Assembly (NCBI GenBank): GCA_012934845.2
Contig: WNNJ02000287.1
Coordinates: 1-64,000, forward strand
DNA length: 64,000 nt
Origin: Pomphorhynchus laevis
Lineage: Eukaryota; Acanthocephala; Palaeacanthocephala; Echinorhynchida; Pomphorhynchidae
Direction: 5' to 3'
The stretch's first letter is position 1; the number at the start of each line of letters is the position of its first letter. The translations under genes and the position numbers were made by a program. Shown piece by piece: positions 59,301 through 64,000 of this stretch. The notes under the pieces were generated by a model that had not been told where the DNA came from, ran no database searches, and was given only the letters and a program-made list of their open reading frames with translations.

Positions 59301-59558
59301 TTCGTCATTTCAGGTAGGAGACATGAAACTTTAAATTTAGTAATATTTGAATTTAAGTAACGCCATATGATTCCGGCAGACAAAGTTATAATTTGTTTAT
59401 TTCTCTGGAATCTTACACTTTATAAATTATAGGCATGTCTCAATCCAGATTATCTGGTCGCTGAAATGTCATTCGAGAACAACTGTGCAGCTTGCCGACT
59501 TACGTATACAGGAAATTCTGCCTACATTACTAATTGTACATATCAGCTACCGTGGTGA
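50322..59558 (+). CDS. Lysyl oxidase-like protein (two SRCR domains + LOX domain)
   Basis: Eleven plus-strand exons join in frame with GT/AG borders: 50322-50544, 50595-50730, 51450-51557, 51602-51720, 54810-54989, 55042-55195, 56414-56554, 56605-56725, 57230-57387, 58002-58096 and 59433-59558 (TGA at 59556). SRCR1 covers exons 1-4 ([46 protein letters not shown]), with six Cys. SRCR2 covers exons 5-6 ([32 protein letters not shown]), also six Cys. The catalytic domain covers exons 7-11: [20 protein letters not shown], the copper site [13 protein letters not shown] (His triad, split by intron 8), KASFCLED with the Lys and [13 protein letters not shown] with the Tyr that form the LTQ cofactor in this family, [15 protein letters not shown], and the end NCTYQLPW. 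The protein would be secreted and oxidise peptidyl lysine in extracellular matrix. Exon 1 begins in phase 2, so the start codon and signal peptide lie upstream, unseen. Introns of 44-52 bp alternate with kilobase ones carrying transposon relics. All key residues are present and there is no break, so the gene looks functional. Confidence 0.95.
53624..53836. mobile_element. ~210-bp fold-back element in a LOX-like intron
   Basis: The left arm (ATAACTCGATCTTATAC, then TTTTTGGGCATCAACTAAAG) and the right arm (CTCTAGTTGATGCCCAAAA, then GTATAAGAATCAAATTCAG) are reverse complements over roughly 45 bp. The interior is AT-rich and palindromic. Half-copies occur at 55375-55440 and 55505-55545. No coding capacity; probably a MITE. 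Confidence 0.65.
53940..54600 (-). mobile_element. Canonical Penelope-like element relic (C-terminal GIY-YIG)
   Basis: On the minus strand, [20 protein letters not shown] with FKQQTDS (RT-endonuclease linker) is followed by [15 protein letters not shown] and a frame-broken GIY-YIG domain ([30 protein letters not shown]). Here the endonuclease follows the linker, the canonical PLE order, unlike the Naiads in this window. 5' truncated and broken in a few places. It lies in LOX-like intron 4, antisense. Confidence 0.65.
55280..55545 (+). repeat. Local duplication with half-copies of the fold-back element
   Basis: TTTGTTTATTTTTCAAGTTT recurs at about 55288 and 55468. It is followed in each by ATTTTATxTAGCTTTAGTTG (about 55375 and 55505) and ATCAAATCGAGTTAT. 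A duplicated intronic unit including one end of the 53624 element. Confidence 0.55.
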
Positions 59559-60515
59559 ACGTTGATTCATTCGTTTAATAAAATACAATATAGGATAGTC
59601 ATTTATTTATTCTGCAATGAACGTTTTGTTAAAATTATGTTGTTTAATAAACCGTTATTACAAAATTATACTAAATTATTTTCTTGGTCGTTGTTTTGTA
59701 TTTATTATTCATGATTTTGTATATTATATTACTTTATATTGTCCATAGTTTGCTTCGCATTCTCGCAAAATATGATATCCATGTCACAATTTAGATTTTG
59801 AAATATTGTAGTAGGCATTCAAGTTAATAACTGAGATACTATAACTATATAGTTATTAAGTATAACTAAATACTTTATATTTGTAGAGATATGATCCACA
59901 AAAGTCTAATTAACGTAATTCATTTGTTTCGATATTTTAATATCAAAACGTCAATACAATCTTCAATTTTCGAAGATTCAATTATCAAAATTTAATATCA
60001 CATTCAATAGTACAATATTAGAATACAATATAATATAATATAAAATACTATTATAATATAATAATATAATACAATATAATTACAATACTATATCAATAGT
60101 ACAATGCATTGTTTTAAATGAATTATAATAATTAAGTTTGCACGAAATATAATGTGCCGCTTTTATATTATTATAATGTAATATATATTATATATTATTA
60201 TTTCATTATTTAATATAATGATTAAATATACATATATATTTAGTTTCATATATAATGAACATGCAATTTATTTATACAAAATGAATTTTAATTACAAAGT
60301 TTCTAATAGCTAATTACTGAAAATAAGTTGATAATTAAATAATTATTAGTTATTTATTTAATGAAATAATTAACTTATTAATTAAGTAACCTAGTTTGTT
60401 ATTTGTATAATTAAAATATCTAAAGAACTACATCGCAGGGTCATTTTAAGAATCTTCTATACAAGTTAACACATATTAGAACAGAGCAAACCAGGTTTAC
60501 TAGTTTATTACAGCA
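59559..60515. other. AT-rich 3' flank of the LOX-like gene
   Basis: A possible AATAAA polyadenylation signal follows the stop (TTTAATAAAATAC at about 59574). Beyond that the DNA is very AT-rich with ATAATATAATA runs at about 60020-60200. No gene seen. Confidence 0.45.
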
Positions 60516-60518
60516 AAC

Positions 60519-60543
60519 GTTTCGAGCTCTCGTTCTTCTTCAG
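60519..60543 (-). ncRNA. Hammerhead-like core, second motif
   Basis: Minus strand: CTGAAGA (60543-60537), a short arm with a GAGA tetraloop (GAAC-GAGA-GCTC, one mismatch) and GAAAC (60523-60519). One extra A separates CTGAAGA from the arm. It is probably a decayed type I motif of the kind found in PLE pseudo-LTRs, in the same orientation as the stronger motif 150 bp away. Confidence 0.4.
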
Positions 60544-60676
60544 TGCAAACAGTCACACAAAAATCTCAAAATTTTAAAAAATATATTAGAGTTTGAATCA
60601 AAGATGCTTGAATATAAAGATGCTATATGATGATAATCGCTACGTCTTCACAATCATTCTGTGTGACGACAAACTT

Positions 60677-60738
60677 TAACTATGGCTGACGCGTTTCGCT
60701 CAAACGAAGCTCATCAGTTCCTAATTGTTCCATAACTA
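60677..60738 (-). ncRNA. Hammerhead ribozyme motif, type I, minimal stem III
   Basis: On the minus strand: CTGATGA (60717-60711), stem II GCTT/GAGC around CGTTT (60710-60698), GAAA (60697-60694), then CGC and GTC, the cleavage triplet, at 60690-60688. The stretch ACGCGT between GAAA and the scissile C is self-complementary: stem III is only about 2 bp and would be stabilised by dimer formation, as described for Penelope-element hammerheads. An outer stem I pairs 60730-60738 with 60677-60685 (nine pairs, two G-U), with an asymmetric internal loop. The pairs next to the core are not canonical, so activity is uncertain. All invariant core bases are present. Confidence 0.7.
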
Positions 60739-61129
60739 ATAAGTTTAAGTATAATCTATTTATTAGATCTCATAGGTCAATGAGTGATATATTTTATAAA
60801 AAAATTATTATAAAACGATTGCCATGAATATCATGTATTGATTAAAACGATATATTATAACATTAATACAATTATCATAAAATATATATTTTATGATATT
60901 ATGCATTGTATTTCATACAGATAGGAAATATCTTTATATTATAAAGGTATTTATTTTAATATGTAACTATAATAAATATCGCTGTTCAAATAAAATGTCA
61001 ATTTTATTTGATATTTTTGTCGTTTACTATTGTTTATAAATAAATATAGTTTTTTTATTATATTTCATAAAGAAATATTTATTGGATTTTACAAATATAT
61101 ATAATATAATAAATACAATAAAATATCAA

Positions 61130-61445
61130 TATATCCATTTCGATATATTGATTATATTAAAAAAATTGAATCAACAGAAGCTCTAAATATTTTGATACAA
61201 ATTAAATGTGTTCTCAAAGGATGTATTGGTAGCCCAATTATAGCTTTATTAAAAATAAGGATACCTAGATAAATACGTTCACTTATTAAAACAAAATAAA
61301 AGTTAAATACAAATATATCATGAATATATCGAAACATATATTTCATTAAATCATTGAATTTTTTACACAGTTTTGAACAAATTCATAATCTAAAAATTTA
61401 AAAATAAGTTAGCTAAGTGGGCTACCATTACCTCCCATTGAAGGT
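61130..61445. mobile_element. Naiad remnant with inverted junction (copy 3)
   Basis: Plus-strand pieces 61150-61250 (KKIESTEALNILIQ, IGSPIIAL) meet minus-strand pieces 61440-61250 (GGNGSPL, LDYEFVQNCVKN, FDIFMIYLYLTFILF) at about 61250. Both halves come from the same RT motif B/C region of the Naiads above. Head-to-head partial copies are typical of PLE insertions. Very broken. Confidence 0.65.
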
Positions 61446-61744
61446 AATTTAATGTTAATTTATATATTAAACAAGATCAATAATATGGCAACGTCAGTAA
61501 CAAAACTGCATTATAGATATGAGATATTTAAGTGAAAATGATTCTGATAACTTATTATCAGAATAATAAATAACCACATTAGTTATTGAACTATTAAAAA
61601 ATATGGGATATTTAAGTTCACTACAAATTACTGATAATTCGATTGATACCACATACCTTGTAGTGCAAATTGATTTGTAAATGTAACTATCCTTTTATTA
61701 AAACGAATATTTTAAGCGATTAATAAATGTCATACCAAGTTTAA

Positions 61745-61840
61745 GAATAAAGATTAAAGGTCATCAAAATGAACTTATATGTTATCAGGTTTCGTCCCCT
61801 ATTTTGAGATCATACATAGCAGCTGGCCAAATACATAGAA
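61745..61840 (-). ncRNA. Conserved stem-loop motif of Naiad 3' region, copy 3 (reversed)
   Basis: On the minus strand: TGTATTTGGCCAGCTGCTATG, shortened here to its core CTGCTATG at 61822-61815, then GGGGACGAAACCTGATA. The second arm has drifted, so the stem is weaker, but the GGGGxCGAAACxTGATA core is kept. Confidence 0.5.
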
Positions 61841-61934
61841 TGACTACTTCCTATCATTTTATGTGATTATCTAGTGCATCATATTCGAATTTAGAGTATA
61901 TAACTTACTCTCCAAAAAATTCTGTTAAGAGGTT

Positions 61935-61966
61935 AAATTTACGCCAACATGTGTAGGCGTAAATTT
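61935..61966. repeat. Perfect 11-bp hairpin before a LINE 5' UTR
   Basis: AAATTTACGCC (61935-61945) pairs exactly with GGCGTAAATTT (61956-61966) around AACATGTGTA. It lies about 240 bp before ORF1 of the LINE and may mark the element boundary or a leader structure. Confidence 0.65.
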
Positions 61967-62209
61967 TCATATTTTTTACTGATTTGCATATAAATAATAA
62001 ATTAGCTTTTAATGTGGGTGCTCGAGCAATGCATCAGGTTACTTGTCAAATATCTAGAAACGAGTTTATCGAGCTAGCCACCCGAAACGATACCTCGAGC
62101 ATCTTTTTATCGTGTTTTAGTTATTATCATAATGATATACGTCTTTTTTGTACAAAAAAAGAAGTCTTTTTACAAAAAATACGTCTTTTTTGCTAATAAT
62201 AGCAAAAAA

Positions 62210-63434
62210 ATGAGTACGAACAAGCGTGTCGGAGGAACAAAGGATTGTAAAAAAAACAGTTTTCCAGTCAATTTTCTAGTAAAAACAAAGAAACATGACC
62301 AAATACAGGTAAATGCTGCTCTGAAATCGCCTGTTCCAAAGGTTAGTGAGTTTTCAATTGCTACTGGGGATTGGGAAGTACTTCCCCCAATCCCAAAACT
62401 AAAAAATCTGATAATTATAAAGATCAAAAAGCCTATGGAAAGGCATTTATTGTTTAATTTCTTTCTACGGCCGTTTACAGAGCAACTATCAAATAGAATC
62501 ATTTTCAACTCGGTAAAACTTTATGAAACTGAACTAAAGATTTCGTTTACCACCTCAGACCTCTTAAAGGGGTATGTTAAATACTTCGAATCGTCCCTGT
62601 CGGAATATGGGTCCATATACTCTAAACCCATACTTGCCACTCTAAAAGTATCTAACCTCCCTTGTCAATTGGAAGAGAATGATATCGAATTACTAAAAGA
62701 AACATTTAAAATATCTAACTTCCGTTCAATAATAGGCAAGAGCGGACATCAATTACCAGTTGGATTTTGTTCCGCTTCCCTAGAGCGGGCTGAATCGCTG
62801 GCTAATTCAGCTTGTAATCCCTTCATGGGATTTAATCTCAGATTTACAATCATTGATAAAGAAGAGTTCACATATCCGCACTGCAGTCGGTGCCACAAAT
62901 GGGGGCACTGGGCCTCAAGCTGCAGTGAGTCATCGACATGTGGGGTGTGTGGCTCCCCCCAGTGTCCGGCTTTGTTGACAGGAGAAAAATGTGTATCCCC
63001 TCCATTATGCTCTAACTGTGGGGGGGAGCCATCCTGCATGGATCAGAAAATGCAGACATTTTAAATTATATCAAGGTGGATTTAACAAGTCGGCTGCCCA
63101 ACCGAAATCTGGTACCTTTGCAAATGCTGCCACTCGTACGAGGGATGATGATCTCATGCGAGCAATTGATATACGTATAGAAACAATGTATAAGAAGATG
63201 GAAGATTTAGTATCCTCTGTTGTTGCCACATTCTGTACTAACCCTACTATTCCATCATCAACGGCAAATCCATCATCCAAAAAGAGGGGGGCTTCGGCTC
63301 AACCTATCCCTCCTATCAATATTGGCAATCTCCTGAAGAATAAAAAAATAAGGGGAAATGAAGATGCTGCCCATGGGCAAGTACCTGCCCCGGATGGTTC
63401 TAGTGACGGGAAAGGGGAACCTTCCCGTTCCTAG
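62210..63434 (+). CDS. LINE ORF1 protein (zinc-knuckle RNA-binding), one frameshift
   Basis: ATG at 62210 follows an A-rich tract. The frame runs to 63064 (284 codons). Residues about 60-200 hold the RRM-like part (ITFTTSDLLKGYVKYF-type strand, KATLKVSNLPCQLEENDIEL region, NPFMGFNLRFTIIDKEEFTY). Then come three zinc knuckles: YPHCSRCHKWGHWASSC (CX2CX4HX4C), STCGVCGSPQC...GEKC and PLCSNCGG. At a run of seven G (63020-63026) the frame is lost. The family C-terminus (SHPAWIRKCRHFKLY ... HGQVPAPDGSSDGKGEPSRS) continues in another frame to 63434. ORF1 proteins of Jockey/R1/I LINEs bind the element RNA. The break is in a homopolymer, so it may be an assembly error or a recent mutation. Confidence 0.85.
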
Positions 63435-63477
63435 CTCCTTCTAGGTAGGCAATCCCACATCAAACTAATCCACCACA

Positions 63478-64000
63478 ATGCAGAGTAATCGTGATCCTTT
63501 TTCACTGAATATCCTTCAGTGGAATTTGGGAGGTGCTTCTGCCCTTAGACCTCTATCCGGTAGAGATGCAGATGTTATAGTCCTCCAGGAGACTCGGTCT
63601 ATCCGTCTAACTCAGGACATTACTCGATTTATCCCAAAGCACATTTGCTCCCACTATACTCCGTACATAACCCCTCCTCACTCCTCTTCATCCCAAGGAC
63701 TCTTGACCTTAATTAAGTGCTCTTTAAGGTCATCCCTCCTATTAAACTATTCATGTCCAGCCATGTCTTGTTTAGTAGTTTCACTCTGTAAGAACGGTAA
63801 ACGCCTCAGTCTTGCCAATGTCTACATCCGTCCTGGGGAGATACACAAAAACCGTGTCACCCTGGATAGTATTATCGACAGCGGCTACGACATGATACTT
63901 GGAGATTTAAACGACAGAACTGGTCGTTGGATCAATGCAGCACTTCGCAGAGCTAGGAACGGTTATCTTATTCACAAACCACCTTCCCCTACCTTTCATT
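63478..64000 (+). CDS. LINE ORF2 endonuclease domain (partial, open to window end)
   Basis: Starts MQSNRDPFSLNILQWNLGGA. The APE-type endonuclease shows VIVLQETRSIRL (catalytic Glu), VSLCKNGKRLSLANVYIRPG and YDMILGDLNDRTGRWINAAL (the GDxN box). 174 codons are open without a stop. It nicks the target DNA to prime reverse transcription; the RT would follow beyond 64000. It starts 44 bp after the ORF1 stop. Confidence 0.9.
   Translation, partial: MQSNRDPFSLNILQWNLGGASALRPLSGRDADVIVLQETRSIRLTQDITRFIPKHICSHYTPYITPPHSSSSQGLLTLIKCSLRSSLLLNYSCPAMSCLVVSLCKNGKRLSLANVYIRPGEIHKNRVTLDSIIDSGYDMILGDLNDRTGRWINAALRRARNGYLIHKPPSPTFH

Larger units (their letters stand above)
61967..64000 (+). mobile_element. 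Group-a LINE, 5' UTR, ORF1 and start of ORF2, runs off the window
   Basis: The best-preserved member of the group. It has a 5' UTR (about 61967-62209), ORF1 from ATG 62210, and ORF2 from ATG 63478 still open at 64000. The exact 5' boundary is not visible. Codon use is less AT-biased than the surroundings. The end lies beyond the window. Confidence 0.85.

Overview
The window looks like an AT-rich invertebrate nuclear genome, most likely an arthropod and probably an insect. The support is spliced host genes with arthropod-type content, several introns of only 44-52 bp next to kilobase introns, and an abundance of LINEs and Penelope-like elements (PLEs). Species and order cannot be read from the sequence. 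Only two host genes are confidently recognised. One is the front part of a Tat-SF1 (HTATSF1/Cus2-type) splicing factor on the minus strand (exons between 16449 and 8198). The other is an almost complete lysyl oxidase-like gene (two SRCR domains plus the copper amine oxidase domain) on the plus strand (11 exons, 50322-59558). A third, unrecognised host gene contributes its last exon at 1177-1478 (minus).

Left part (1-16.5 kb): AT-rich intergenic DNA with degenerate repeats and hairpins, a decayed LINE (3.9-5.7 kb), a 451-bp fold-back element (7.07-7.52 kb), then the Tat-SF1 gene. An exon-like piece matching the start of the second Tat-SF1 RRM/UHM lies in the opposite orientation at 6338-6430, so the gene end may be inverted. 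Intron 3 of Tat-SF1 carries a Naiad-type PLE (N-terminal GIY-YIG endonuclease, CxC linker, RT) in antisense. It is preceded by about 220 bp of GC-richer DNA that folds into a series of hairpins.

Middle (16.6-47.5 kb): a transposon graveyard with no recognised host gene. At least three LINE groups are present: (a) a Jockey/R1/I-like family with a zinc-knuckle ORF1; (b) a CR1/Jockey-like family whose 3' end carries a conserved stem-loop; (c) a CR1-like family. There is a clean LINE-in-LINE insertion with a 10-bp target duplication, a Ty3/Gypsy fossil, a composite of several Naiad fragments, a 12-bp minisatellite, and a GC-richer 77-codon open frame of unknown origin.

Right part (47.5-64 kb): the lysyl oxidase-like gene, with a small fold-back element and a relic of a canonical (C-terminal GIY-YIG) PLE in its introns. 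Next come a hammerhead ribozyme motif and a second hammerhead-like core, then a rearranged Naiad remnant. At the edge lies a comparatively young Jockey/R1/I-like LINE whose ORF2 endonuclease is open to the end of the window.

No CRISPR, bacterial operon, tRNA or rRNA gene was found. The least-explained signals are RNA-like: the folded leader of Naiad copy 1, a conserved downstream motif shared by three Naiad loci, a CAGTTAGCTGAT terminal signature at five places, and the hammerheads.
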